A stretch of 64,000 nucleotides of DNA from Penelope pileata. Taxonomy: Eukaryota > Chordata > Aves > Galliformes > Cracidae. The notes below the pieces were generated by a model. The model ran no database searches and was not told where the DNA came from. It worked only from the letters and a program-made list of their open reading frames with translations. Where the stretch lies: assembly GCA_013396635.1 (NCBI GenBank), contig WBMW01003919.1:1344847-1408846 (forward strand). The letters run 5' to 3'. How positions within the stretch are numbered: the stretch's first letter is position 1; each line of letters begins with the position of its first letter. The translations under genes were made by a program, and so were the position numbers. Positions 50,083-61,130 of this stretch are shown here, piece after piece.

Positions 50083-52177
50083 GTTTCTAAGATGACCTAT
50101 AAAATGACTTCACCTCTGCAAGGCAATCCAAGGGTAGTGCTGTAGTCCCAGGATCTGAAGAATCTTGTTGGCCGTTGGCAAGAGAACACAGAACATCAGC
50201 TGATTCCAGACTTATCTTGACAAATTGTCCCGGTTCCATCAGCCTTTGCTCCTTTGTCCACTAACAGTCAGCGGTACCCAGGCTACAGCCTTTTGGTCAG
50301 ACTCGAGAAGAGCTGATCCAGTCTGAGATCTGCTCTTCAATCTGCTTTCCCGAGGGCCCCGCAGACTTTTCCACGTGTCATCCAACTGGAGACAAATCCA
50401 GCATGCAAACAAAATGGCCATGCGCCCGTCAGAGGGGCAGGGGTACTGAGTTACTCAGCCCAGAGATGCCCACCCCCAGCCAAGAGGTTACGAACTACAA
50501 GGTTAGATCATAAGTACAACAGGGTGGGGACTTCCTAGCAGAGCTAGGAAGCCTCTTAGGGTAATTTCAGTGCAAATAAACAAATAAAAATTATACATTT
50601 GAAATGTGGAGCCCCAAGTGTTTGAGGCTGGCTACCCTCAAGCAGAGCCCTGGGGACCAGAGGTCACCCTGAGGTGCTCTGGCCAGCAGTGCATTGGCCA
50701 TGTCCTGGTAGGGAGCAGAGAGCCACGGCCAGGCTGCGGTTTCACAGCTGCACGGCTCTGGCCTTGGGTGATGAAATAAGGCCCAGACAGGAAGCAGTTT
50801 TCCTCAACAGTAAGCTGCTATTTTTACACATTTTGCTTTTCTGACCAAGGAGACGCTTGAAGCCAGTGGGCCTTGCTCTGCTGCACATCACTCCAGCACC
50901 AACAGCCAGAGGCGTCCCTTGGCCTTCAGCAGGCGGGCATGGGGCTGGGGCCCGGTGGTCCGGCCTCAGCGGTATGGTGCAGGCCTGGAGGCCTGGGGAC
51001 ACCCCTGTCCCGTGTGAGGGGGCAGGACAGGCAGTGAGGGAGCTCGCATGGCTCCAGCATCCCGTAGTGACAACAGGAGGCCAGGACAGTGCAGCAAGGG
51101 CTGGGAGGGAGCCTGCTGCACTGCCCTGCTCCTCACACACGGCCCAGCACGCGATGCAACCCTGAGGCGTTGCCAGGAAGGAGCAGGTGCAGAAGGAGCA
51201 CGGCCCCATCCCGCACCCTGCTCTGGTAGCTGCACGAGGATATCTCACGCTGCTATTTATACACGAAAGACGATGGTTTCCTGCAGCTCTACAGCCGCTG
51301 CCTTTGGCACAGGCGGGTCCCAGCCCCATCCCACCCCAGGGCCGTGGCTCCATTGCCCACAGCACAAGGTGCCTCCCGGCCTCCCTCACTGCGGCCCCCG
51401 GCAGGGAGTGGCGGCCCTTCCCCGGTCCCCGGCGACAGATCTGGAGTGAAGTCACGAATAGCTGCAGCTTCACGGGAACGAGCTGGAAAATAGAGCTACA
51501 AGGGGGGAGCACACTGTTCGTGCCAGAACCGCCGGACATCAAGTAACGCCGAAAAGCGAGAGGGGGGAATAGTGTCATCCCAGCCTCGAGCAGTTTATTT
51601 CATCCTGCTCCACGGCTTGGGTGTGAGAAATGCGAGGCAGTGAGGGGGAGCAGGATGGGCAGGGGGCAGCTCTGGCCAGAGGAGTCCTGCGCAAGGGGAG
51701 CTTGGTGGAAGCAAGAAGGGCCCGTGCCCTCCTCTTCATGCTGTTCAATGTTTCGTTAATTCCTTCAGCCCTTTGCACAGCAGTGTCCAGGATGTCCCAT
51801 CCCATCACCCTCACCGTCTCTCAGGAGCAGGGAATGCCACATGAAACCCTGATGGCACGCACTCATCTGCCACAGCTCACTGAAGGCTCAGTGCCACCTC
51901 TGTCCTGCTCAGCCCGTCCTGCCTGCACAGACAGCTCGAGAGGCTGCAGGCTGGACTGAATGAAAACATATAAATTAGCATGTGCCTCCTATGGGGGTTG
52001 TTAGGCTTAGCTCATTAACCATTAGAGCATATCCAATGCTCAAAGTTATTTGTTTGTTTGTATTTTTGCAGCTGTCCTTAGTTCTCTTAGGTCAAGTAGA
52101 GGTGTGAGGTCCAAAATAGCATTGGGATGGCTAAGCTTATGTTTCCAGCCCTGAAAAAACAATGAAGTGCTAATAAG

Positions 52178-52197
52178 AAAAAAAAAAAAAAAAAAAA
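52178..52197. repeat. A20 homopolymer
   Basis: An uninterrupted A20 run after TAATAAG. No retrocopy is recognised; a mononucleotide microsatellite is the simplest reading. Confidence 0.9.
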
Positions 52198-54053
52198 GCC
52201 TTGTGAGAAAGATTCCACTCCAAAGCCTTTTGCAAACAATGCGCACTAGCATGGAGATGCAGGAGCCTGTGCACCGTGGGAGGGGAGCTGCTGCCAGCTA
52301 CTCTGGGAGGAGAATTGGAGTCTTGATGGCTTGGGGAGGAAACTTTGGACGTGGATACTGGGGTAAGAGCAGTCCCTGGCTCTCCGCTCCTTATCTGCAG
52401 TGCTGCATCTCAGCTGAGCGGCTGACACAGGGTCAGATGGAGCCAGCCGTGTACTCCAGCTGCTCAGTCCCACTGAGAACCAGTTGTGCCTGCATCGGTT
52501 CCCAGCAGCTCCATGGAGCATCACCAGGTCCTGCAGTACACATGCCTCTCTCCAGCTTTGAGGCACTTTAGCCCTGGCCCCTTCTCAGCACATACCCCAA
52601 GGAGGAGTGCATGCTCTTAAAATATGAGCACCACAGGGAGCAGTTCTTCTCCCCCCCCCCTACTCCCCACAACGCCCTGTCTTTAAAAACAAAGTGCTTG
52701 GAGCAGACCTGATCATGTTTTAAAGACTTCATTTTCCAGCTGAGCACAGCAGTACAGGTCAGGAAGCAGGTACGAGTAAAGGCATACGCAAAGATCAGAA
52801 GCTCAAAAAATGATGTCAAAGTGCTGTCACCCATCTCTGGATTGCTCAAAGCAGTTCCCATGCATCTCTGTGCAACGCTGGAAGCAGACGGCTCTGGTTC
52901 TGTCTCCAGCTGGCGATGCTGGAGCGGAGCTGTGTGCTGCTGCATCTAGAGGCTTGGGCAAGCATCATGCTGACAGTGCTGTAAGACAGGATGAGCATGA
53001 AGGCAAAGCCTGCCAAGTGACAGAAAGGTCAGGGCAGGACCTCTCCACTTGCTTCAGTTGACTCCAGTGGCAATGTATCACCATTTTTTCACAAAGAAAT
53101 TCCACTGAAGGTGACCCCTCAACTCATCGTTGGGTTCGCAGCTACTGCCTATATGCAACACTGTAAGATGACGAAAGGACAAACAGCCAAGCAGTGTGCC
53201 AAAGGAAACTTTGTCCCTGAAAACGACCCTGAGCCCAGCAGCAGTCCTGCAGCACCTGCCCCTGAGGTCAGGCAGCCATCACATAAGAACCCACTCTTTC
53301 TATAGCAGCCCCTGAATGCAGCCTGCCTTGCTGCTAAGAGATAATCCTGCCTCCTTAGAGCCCGGGCAGCAGGAGCCATCCCTTCCAGAGGAGATTGACC
53401 TGGCAGTGAGGAATGAGCGGCTTTTGGAGAAGCAGGAGGCCCCTCAGCTCTCCATCAAACGACAGCCTCGTATCAGGCAGTGCCTCCCTAGGCATCCCTG
53501 CCCCATCCCACGCAGCTGTTTCAGTCCTAAAAGTCACTGGTGAGGGACTCACAGCCCGGGTGAACCACCAGGGCTTTCCTCTTGGAGCCAACCTCACCAA
53601 ACAGAGGGGGCACGGGGAGCTCAGCTGCAGCGGAGGGGATGTCCATGGAGCAGGGGGGACACGAAGCAGCGCTCGGAGATGCAGCACTGGGAGTCCCACG
53701 TCCAGGATGGGAGCTGCAGGCACGCGGAGCTGAGCCGAGCCCCTGCCCGGCCAGGTTGGTTGTTTTGGTCTTTCTTCGAGGGAATGAGCTCAGATGAAAC
53801 TGAAGCAGGCGCTAATTAAAAACAGGGCTATTCTTCAAACTGGTCTTTTAATTACTGTAAAAATATGTCAAGGAAAGTTGCAAAGGGGAAGAAAAATAGT
53901 AATTCCTTGTGCTACCTGCCATTTTCACTTGATTACCATCACACTTTTCTGTAGAGCAAAAACATCAGTCCTCCATAACAAACTCCCCTCTTGGGGGCTA
54001 GTGTGAATTGAGAGCTGTGAGGCCCCGCCGTGGGCTCCAAAACTAGCAGCATA

Positions 54054-54070
54054 ATGTCTGTAACAGACAT
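54054..54070. promoter_or_regulatory. Palindrome with paired SMAD-type boxes
   Basis: ATGTCTG-TAA-CAGACAT is a perfect inverted repeat with 7-bp arms and a 3-bp centre. It contains GTCTG and CAGAC, the two orientations of the SMAD-binding core. TAATTAAATTG follows a few bases later. Binding is inference from words alone. Confidence 0.22.
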
Positions 54071-55382
54071 GCTACCTAATTAAATTGTTAGGGAACAGGC
54101 TTTTATATCTTTAACACCTAATTTACTATTGTTTCTTTGAAAGTGTTTGGCTTCCCTGTGGTTTTTTGGGCCTCCCTTCTCAGTTTTACGACAGCTTTTA
54201 AGTTTTTCGTGTGTGTTTCAACTAAATAACCATTTTGGAGGTTTTGTTAGGGTCCCGGCTCAAGTCAGACCAAGGGAAGCAGGGGCCTGTTTTACTGTTG
54301 TTCATGCTGGGCAAGTTACCACTACCGTGCTAATTACGTAATTACCCCGTTTTAATAGCTATTGTATAGTGCTTTATTGCTAACAAATCTTATTTCCTCT
54401 TTCTTGTCTCACTGATTGAACGGTAGAAGTATGAGGACCCACACAAATATTATACAGCGCTGTAAACCACGATACGAGCCTTGCAAGGGTTCGCAGGGCT
54501 CTCGCCATCGGCGAGCATCTCAGCTTATCCAAATCAGCACGACAGAAGAGACGACGTAATTTTTGCTTACCAGGAAGGCACAAAATTGCATTCCATTCTC
54601 AAATGCCAGGCATGGTGCTGCACCGGCCATTGCAGGTCTCCTAATGTAAGCTTATAGCTTGCTTCCCGCAAGAAGCATGGATTGTTCTGAAAAGATCCAG
54701 ATTTTGCTGCACCAGAAATGGGTAATGAACATGTAAATATCAATTACTGGTATTTAAAGGAAAGTGAAAGGCTCTGAGAAGCAGTGGAATACCTCTGCAA
54801 AATTATTCAGGACTTGCTCCATTTCCTGGCGTGAGAGCAGGGCACACCTGGAGGAAGCTACAAGACCTTAGGGCTGGGACCAGAGGGGTTTCTGTGGGCT
54901 CCGGCAGCCCTGGAGACCTATCCTCACACAGCAAGGTGGGCAACAGCAAGGTGTGCTGAGCATGTGGCAGCCAAAGGTCCCATGGCCATCCTCCAGCCCG
55001 CTCCTGGCACCTGGATGGTCTCTGCAAACAGCAGCAAGGGCTGCCCTGCTCTGTGTCACGCTCCTCCCTAAATCCATCCCTTGCCAGCAGATCTATCGAA
55101 AAAATGACAGCAAAAAACTGAATTAGGCTGCTGGTGTGCTAAGACCACTGTCTATCATACTGAGCAGTATTGGCTCGTCGTCCTCCCACACTCGCTCTCT
55201 GTCTGCACCCATCTGCTGCCTGCAGGCTCGTGCTGGGGTTCGGAGCAGTGATGCTGTGCAGGGCGCAGGTCGGGGACAAAAGCTGCAGGAGGCTGTGCTG
55301 GCAGCTGGGGACAGAGTGGCACACACCTGTGTGTGTGCCTGTGTACTTAAATATACGTACATGTAGGTATCTCGGTTTCTAA

Positions 55383-55485
55383 TTCTACATCTATACTTAC
55401 ACCTACATCTATATGTATACCTACGTCCACACCTGTACCTGTATCTATATCTACCTATACCCACGCCTACCCCTGTGTACACATT
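55383..55485. repeat. Degenerate hexamer satellite (CTAYAC/CTATAT-type)
   Basis: Irregular copies of six-base words such as CTACAT, CTATAC, ACCTAC and CTATAT fill about 100 bp. Reverse translation gives an RYRYRYR-like peptide, typical of a hexamer array read as protein rather than a gene. Copies are diverged, so it is an old or interrupted microsatellite. Confidence 0.85.
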
Positions 55486-56754
55486 CAGGGGGCAGCCTCT
55501 GGCAGCCAGTGCCCCGTTTCTCCTGGCTGGATGTGGAAAATAAGGAAATAATCCCATCAGAAAATGAGACCTGGCTGAAATCTAAGCACCTGCAGAGTGA
55601 GATCTGTTTGAGCCACTTCTTCCAGCAGGAAAATCAATCATTCCACACCAGACCCACAGAGAATCCCCACCCTGGGCCGTCGTGGTGTGCCACAGGCAGG
55701 CATCCCCATGGTGCACAGGGCAGCAGGGTCATGGACACCAGTGGGAGACAAGGCAGAATGGGCCCACATCGGATCAGGAACTATGGCAGCTACCTTTTGG
55801 GAGGCCCAGAAGGAAGGAGCGGGTGCACAGAGCTAGAAGCACAGCCTCTCTCTGCTCAGAGTGCTTCTCTGCCGAGTGCCCAACGCCATGCCACTTCCTC
55901 CCTTCGTGGGCTTCAGGCTGTTGGCATTGCCTCACCAGCAGCTGTGGTTCAATGACAGGGCAAAGCTCATCCAACATCACACAGCTCACGGACATCTCTG
56001 CTGCACCAGCGACCACGTCTTAATGGGTGATCCCCACTTTGCAGCTGCTGGCCCAAACCCTGGGTGCTCCACCCAGGCTTGGAGGATGCCCTCAGAAAGG
56101 CCAAAGAAGGGCCAGTCCTTGCCAGCCCTATGTCCAAGAGCCACATAAGTGTCAGGGCTCTGGGTGGGGACACAAACCCCCTCAGTTCCTAAATGATTCC
56201 CACCAGCTTCTGCTTTCCTCATGCATGTATGACCTTGAAAGAGTTAAGAAGGATTTACAATATTTTTAACTTATATTACTCACTCGTATCAAATTATTCT
56301 TGGATCACGTATTAAATGGAGGTTTTCCATATAATATCTGTCACAGATGGGGAAAAAAAACCATCATCATCTATGGGTGAGTGTAATCCATTCATTGGTT
56401 TACTGATACAGCCCTCTCCAGGGATTGTCAGAAATAAACACGATGTCCCGGCTTGCAGGGTTTTGCATTTGGATTGCTGAGCTAGCTGAAAAAATGTGTG
56501 AAATCACATGGAAGCCGACAGCTCCCTATTGACTCGGCACACGAACAACCTCGCATGTGTTATTTATTCCAGCAAGCCCGTGGACTGTGTCGTGCATGTG
56601 AAATGCTATAGCCTGCTCTGAAATGAGAGGGGATAATAATCAATAATGCTTTGTTTGTAACACATCTTTCATGTGCAGATACCGAAGGGGCGGAGGCCTG
56701 AGTGGTGCTCCCCGGATGCTGTGAGGGACGAAGCAGCGATGCCAGCGAGGCTCA
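55486..56754. other. Unique sequence
   Basis: No gene or repeat is recognised. Short overlapping frames on both strands (for example 55413-55955) have no known motif. AT content rises between about 56230 and 56660. Confidence 0.5.
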
Positions 56755-56860
56755 CCCAGAGCATCCCCAGAGCATCCTCCATAGCATCCCCAGAGCATCC
56801 CCAGAGCAACCCCAGACATCCTCCAGAGCATCCCGCACAGCATCCCCTGGAGCATCCCTC
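56755..56860. repeat. Minisatellite with about 12-bp GC-rich unit
   Basis: Variants of CCCAGAGCATCC are repeated about eight to nine times with substitutions and small length changes. Reverse-strand translation alternates GML/ALG-like words, an artefact of the repeat. Such avian GC-rich minisatellites often vary in length between individuals. Confidence 0.9.
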
Positions 56861-56920
56861 AGACAGGCAGCACTGGACCAGTCCCTCAGGCCCTGACAAA
56901 ATGCTGCTAAATACATGAAT

Positions 56921-56949
56921 TTTTGTTTGTTTGTTTTTGTTTGTTTGTT
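56921..56949. repeat. TTTG microsatellite
   Basis: A run of TTTG/TTTTTG units, about seven copies with one interruption. Confidence 0.9.
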
Positions 56950-59319
56950 CTTAAGGAAACAGCTTCTGCTGGAGCAGCTTTCCAGTTACCTGCTATGATG
57001 TGCTGCAGTGGTAACAATTGCTTGATATTTTGGGGACTCCCGTGGTGAATTAAGGATATCAGTGTGCAAGGGCAGGAGGAGAGGGGAGAAGCAATGCGCA
57101 CTGGCACGGCCAGCGTGGCACAGCTCCAGCACGGCATCGCCCGCACCGCACAGCTACCGGCGGGGATAATTAGTGCCTGCCCCATCTGCTCGATGCACGG
57201 GGAGCGAGGCAGGGGAGTGCTGCCAGCCCACGCTTAACTCTTCCGTCCTCAGACACCTCCCTGCTGTGGGGAGTGCTCCTGTGGGGGCTGAAGGCACGGC
57301 TCGAGGTCACCCCAAACACCCACTGCTGGGTGATCACATTTGGGTTTCCCCGCAGCAAACCCCTCCAACGCTCCATCCCAGCCGGAGCAGAACCCTCCGC
57401 ATGCAGCTTGAAGTCGGGTGCTGGGGAGATGAGGGAGGATGCTAACAACTGCAGAGCAGACGTGGGATTAATACTGCGCTCAGCAGCAGACTTCTCTCCT
57501 GCATTAAAGTCAGCACATCGCCCAGCACTTACTTCACACCCTCCCTGGGGTGGCCGGAGAGCTCCCTTTAAAAGGTTAATACCTTCCCCGCCACCACGCC
57601 CCTAAAGAAACAGGATATTTCCCAGCTAATTTGTGCGTGTCTCATTTTCATATCGGCAGCACTGAAGGCGCGATCAGGAGCTCTCGGGTTTGCTTTGCTG
57701 CTCTCCACCGCTCTCGCTGAGTGAGTTTCGATCCTTCCTCTCCTTCCCCAGATTCCAGCATCCACAGCTTTTTGAGCTAACAACAAAATAGCACACGCTG
57801 GAACCTGTTCAGATGGGTTTTTTTCTCACTTGGAAAACCTTTTCCCCTCGCTTTCACCCTCCCCGCCGGGGAGTTCAAAGGGACACGCTCGCAAACACGG
57901 CAGCACACGCCGCACCCACACTTGCCACCTTGAGGGAGGGAGCGGCACGAAAACTCGCTGGTGAACATTTGTGCAAATATTCATCTGGCATCTGCTAATG
58001 TCAAGTCTGGCTGGATTGGGGTGAGGAGCTGTCGAAAAGCAGAAACGAGGCGGGCAGGCAGCGAACACCGAGCTGCTTCGTTGTGCAAACAGCAGCAGCA
58101 GCCCCGGCCACTCCGAGAGGGCTCCTGCTGCAGCCCGTGCTGCCCTTACGATGACAGCTGTCATGCAAAGCCCCCAGTGTTCCCAAAGGAGAGTTGGCCT
58201 GTGGTCCCCCCAGCTGCACCACTGCCGAGGGCTCAGTGGTGACCAGCTGGGTGCCAGCAGCACCCAAACGTTCCAACAGCTGCAAAGGGCCTTATCTGAA
58301 GCCCCCGGCTCTAATGGGGCAGCCACGTCCATGTCTCATCAACAAAACCCTGTGGGTAATAGCGATCCCCTTTGCATCCTCAGTGCGGGGATGTGGAGAT
58401 GGATGGATGGGGGATGGAGCCTCGGTGGAGAAGCCCTGGTGAAGCACCGTGTGTGGCTGGGCAGCACGAGGATGCTGCCAAGGGAGCGAGGGAGCTGAGG
58501 ATACGCAGGACTGCACAGGACACGGGGAGCCTGCAGGGCACCGAGCTCCTCCATGCTGGCCAGGATGAGCAAAGCCTGGGCTCCCTGCAGTGCAGGGGGT
58601 GGGCCGGGCTCCTGCCTGCAGGGAGCACTGCCATCAGCCAACGCGCCCTGCAGCAGCACAGCACCCACCCAAACCTCTCTGCAGACCCCACTGCAAGGGG
58701 TGCACGAGTCCCACCAGCACCCCCCACCCAGCAGCAGGGCCCTGGTCCTGGTGTGGGCCGAGAGCTTCAGGGAGATGGGTCTGGAATCCTCCCACCAGCC
58801 CAGAGACCGCTGCCTTATTTACGGCTGGGCACGGCTCCCACCAGAGACGTGTAGCTGGTTATGGTTTCAGTGTTTCTTCTAACTGGGGAAATTTCCAGGA
58901 AGGGCTGATAGTAAACACTGCGATGTGCCCACAGGTAACGAACCCACCGTCCCGCTTGTTTAATTCATTTGCCCAGAAAAATAATTAATGCAAAACTGAT
59001 GGTGGTTTTTGTTTGTTCCCTAAAACAATGTTATCAGCACATGCCCTGGGTGCATTTTCACTGCAATTAGGAAGGTTATTCCAGCTGGAAAGAGAGTCAG
59101 CTTAACTTTTTCTTTTAAACTAATGACCATTTAATGTCAGATAAAAGGTTTAGAGGAAAGGATTAAGTACCACTTTCAACAGAGATGCAGGGAGATAATT
59201 GACTCAATTTTCCCCGATCCACGTGGGTGCAGGGGCTCTTCAGCAGGTGTCCCTGCCCTGCAGGAAGACTTTCTGCTCTGGAAGCAGCCAGGTCTCCAAG
59301 CAGAGGAGGAGGGATTGCG
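56950..59319. other. Gene-less GC-rich unique sequence
   Basis: No gene is recognised. The 168-codon minus frame at 57826-58332 and the 160-codon plus frame at 58372-58854 overlap other frames and carry no known motif. CpGs are frequent around 57845-58090. Confidence 0.5.
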
Positions 59320-59665
59320 GGTCGGATGTGAAGCCGATAATAAAACCCCAGAAGCAGATAACGAGCCCAAGCGCTGGCGGTGGGGTGCCAGGAGGCGTGG
59401 GTGCAGCCCTCCCCACATCTCCAGCGCTGAGCCCACCGCCGCTCCTCTGGAGGCTTCCAGCCCCATCCACCCCTGTACGTCTGCACAGGGCGGTGTGGGT
59501 GCCCGGGGGGCAGGAGGGCTCTGCTGGGGCTCATGGCCAAGCAGCGTCCTGGCTCCAGAGCCACGTGCCCGGGCCGCTGGCCAGCTGGGCGAGGGGATGG
59601 GCTGCCGTGCTCCCGCAGCGCCTGGCGCGATCCCGGGTCACGCCTCGCGCAGGTACGAAGCAAAC
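59320..59665. promoter_or_regulatory. CpG island candidate
   Basis: By hand I count about 28 CpGs in about 340 bp at roughly two-thirds GC, an observed/expected ratio of about 0.7. That meets the classical length, GC and CpG criteria. It ends at a donor-like CGCGCAG|GTACGA around 59652. No TATA box is obvious, as is usual for island promoters. It could be the promoter and first exon of an unknown transcript, or an orphan island or enhancer. Confidence 0.4.
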
Positions 59666-60372
59666 AGCCCTGAATCACTTGGCTCCCACCGCTGATGGGA
59701 GATAAGGGCCGGGCTCAGACCACCTACCAGGATGGGACATCCTGCTCCCCACAGGGCCTGGGATGCCCAGCCCTGCTCCCAGCTCCCCCCAGGGCTGCCT
59801 GCAGGGTGAACGCTTCCCCTGCCAGCTGCAGCACGCTGGGGATGGGGTGTGCGCACCCACAGCCCCTGGGTGATAGAAGAGCTCAGCCCACAGGCTCCAA
59901 GACACCGAGTGCAAAGCTCACCATGTTCGAGATCAAACGCGCTCCTCCACCCCCGGAACGGGGCCATCTATGCTCAGCTCCTGGCATGGCTTCGTGGGAC
60001 GTGGAGAAGGGCTGGGCTGCCCCACGCATGCAGCCCTGCTGGCTGCCTCCAGCCCCAACCCATTGCCACACCAGCAAAGGGGCCAGTGCCTGTCCCACAT
60101 GGAACATCCTTCGGGACCCACCACCAGAAGATGCAGGGCGGTGTCTGCACCTGGACGAAGCCCTCTGTGCAGGAAACGTGGCTCTGGAGCTTCTTGTAGG
60201 GGTGGAGAGGTAATGGAGAGAGGAAGTGTCCACCATGGCCTTCACCACGCGGAAGGGAAGAAGCGCCCGTCTGTAAGAGCTTGGGCCGTGTGCTGCCCTC
60301 CCCAGGGCTTGTGACATGAGTCCCTCATGGCCAAGGATCACGGCTTAAACCTGCATCCTGGTCCCATCCCAG

Positions 60373-60423
60373 ACCAGAGCTGTCACCACAATGTCACCAG
60401 AGCTGTCACCACAATGTCACCAG
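60373..60423. repeat. 23-bp tandem repeat, 2.2 exact copies
   Basis: A 23-bp unit beginning ACCAGAGCTGTCACC is repeated exactly at 60373-60395 and 60396-60418, followed by ACCAG of a third copy. The identity indicates a recent duplication. Confidence 0.92.
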
Positions 60424-61022
60424 TCAGGCCCAAGGCAGTCAGGACCAGCAGTGTCCCACCCGGTCCCCCCAGGCCTGCCTCGCAGCGAGGCCCAGTGCCC
60501 ACTCGCCATGCCCTGTGCCCATTTTCCTCAAGCCCAGAACAGGTCTCTTTCACCAGTTTTGGAGCCCACTGCCCCTCACCAATTTCCCCGCCTGTGCTTT
60601 GGGAGCAGGTGAGCGGGCGGTCCCCATTCACGTTCCCTGCAGTCTAGACTATTCATTACTCCCCTGTCTCTAAATGGGGCAGGCGCAGTCCTTTCAATAC
60701 CTCTCCATAAAGCGCTCCCTCCCAAGGCCTCTAATCATCCGCATTGTCAGCCCCGGGCACTCATTATGCCCCCTCCATCCCTTTGGGATCAGATATCCAG
60801 CGCAGAGCCCCAGCTCCCCTCAGGATGCCCCACATGAATATTTTCCATCTCTCTCTTTAACCATCCCCACATTTTGTTTTACTTTACAGCAAAAAGGAAA
60901 AACACCTCGGCATCGTTGGGGATGGCTCAACAAAAGCGTGAAGGACTGCAATTAACGCAGAGCCCAACGAGGTGCTCCAGCCCTTCCTCGCAGCGCGCCA
61001 TTGCCGAGGCGAGGTTGAGCCG

Positions 61023-61130
61023 CCATTGTGCTGCCCATTCACCTAGCTTTGTGTGGTCTGACAATATCTCAACCCAAGGTGGTATATGGTTGCAGGCACT
61101 GCCGCTCTCGTTATTTACAATGGCTAATTA
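61023..61130. promoter_or_regulatory. Cluster of SOX-, RUNX- and TAATTA-like words
   Basis: CCATTGT (61023-61029) and ACAATGG (61117-61123) are SOX-type words in opposite orientation. TGTGGT (61052-61057) fits RUNX. TAATTA (61125-61130) is a homeodomain core next to the second SOX word. The cluster lies in DNA less GC-rich than its surroundings. Enhancer activity is only a hypothesis. Confidence 0.2.

Larger units (their letters stand above)
50083..55382. other. Gene-less unique sequence, GC-rich in parts
   Basis: No gene is recognised. The longest frame in the window (278 codons, minus strand, 50742-51578) is here, in GC-rich DNA with a competing 133-codon plus-strand frame; it has no recognisable domain. 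Homopolymers are A20 at 52178-52197 and C10 at 52651-52660. An AT-rich segment at about 54040-54370 contains a 7-bp-arm palindrome. Confidence 0.5.

Noticed and set aside
50742..51578. 278-codon minus-strand frame as a gene
   Set aside because: GC-rich DNA, no domain, overlapping opposite-strand frame and no splice or promoter support. Kept only as a low-interest finding.
52178..52197. Poly-A run as the tail of a processed pseudogene
   Set aside because: No recognisable coding body, poly-A signal or target-site duplication accompanies it; the same holds for the A-runs at 38434 and 41433.
55123..55557. Minus-strand frame with an arginine/tyrosine repeat protein
   Set aside because: The RYRYRY-like peptide is simply the translation of the hexamer satellite at 55383-55485.
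56640..56899. Gly/Met/Leu-rich repeat protein on the minus strand
   Set aside because: It is the translation of the 12-bp minisatellite and not a coding repeat with independent support.
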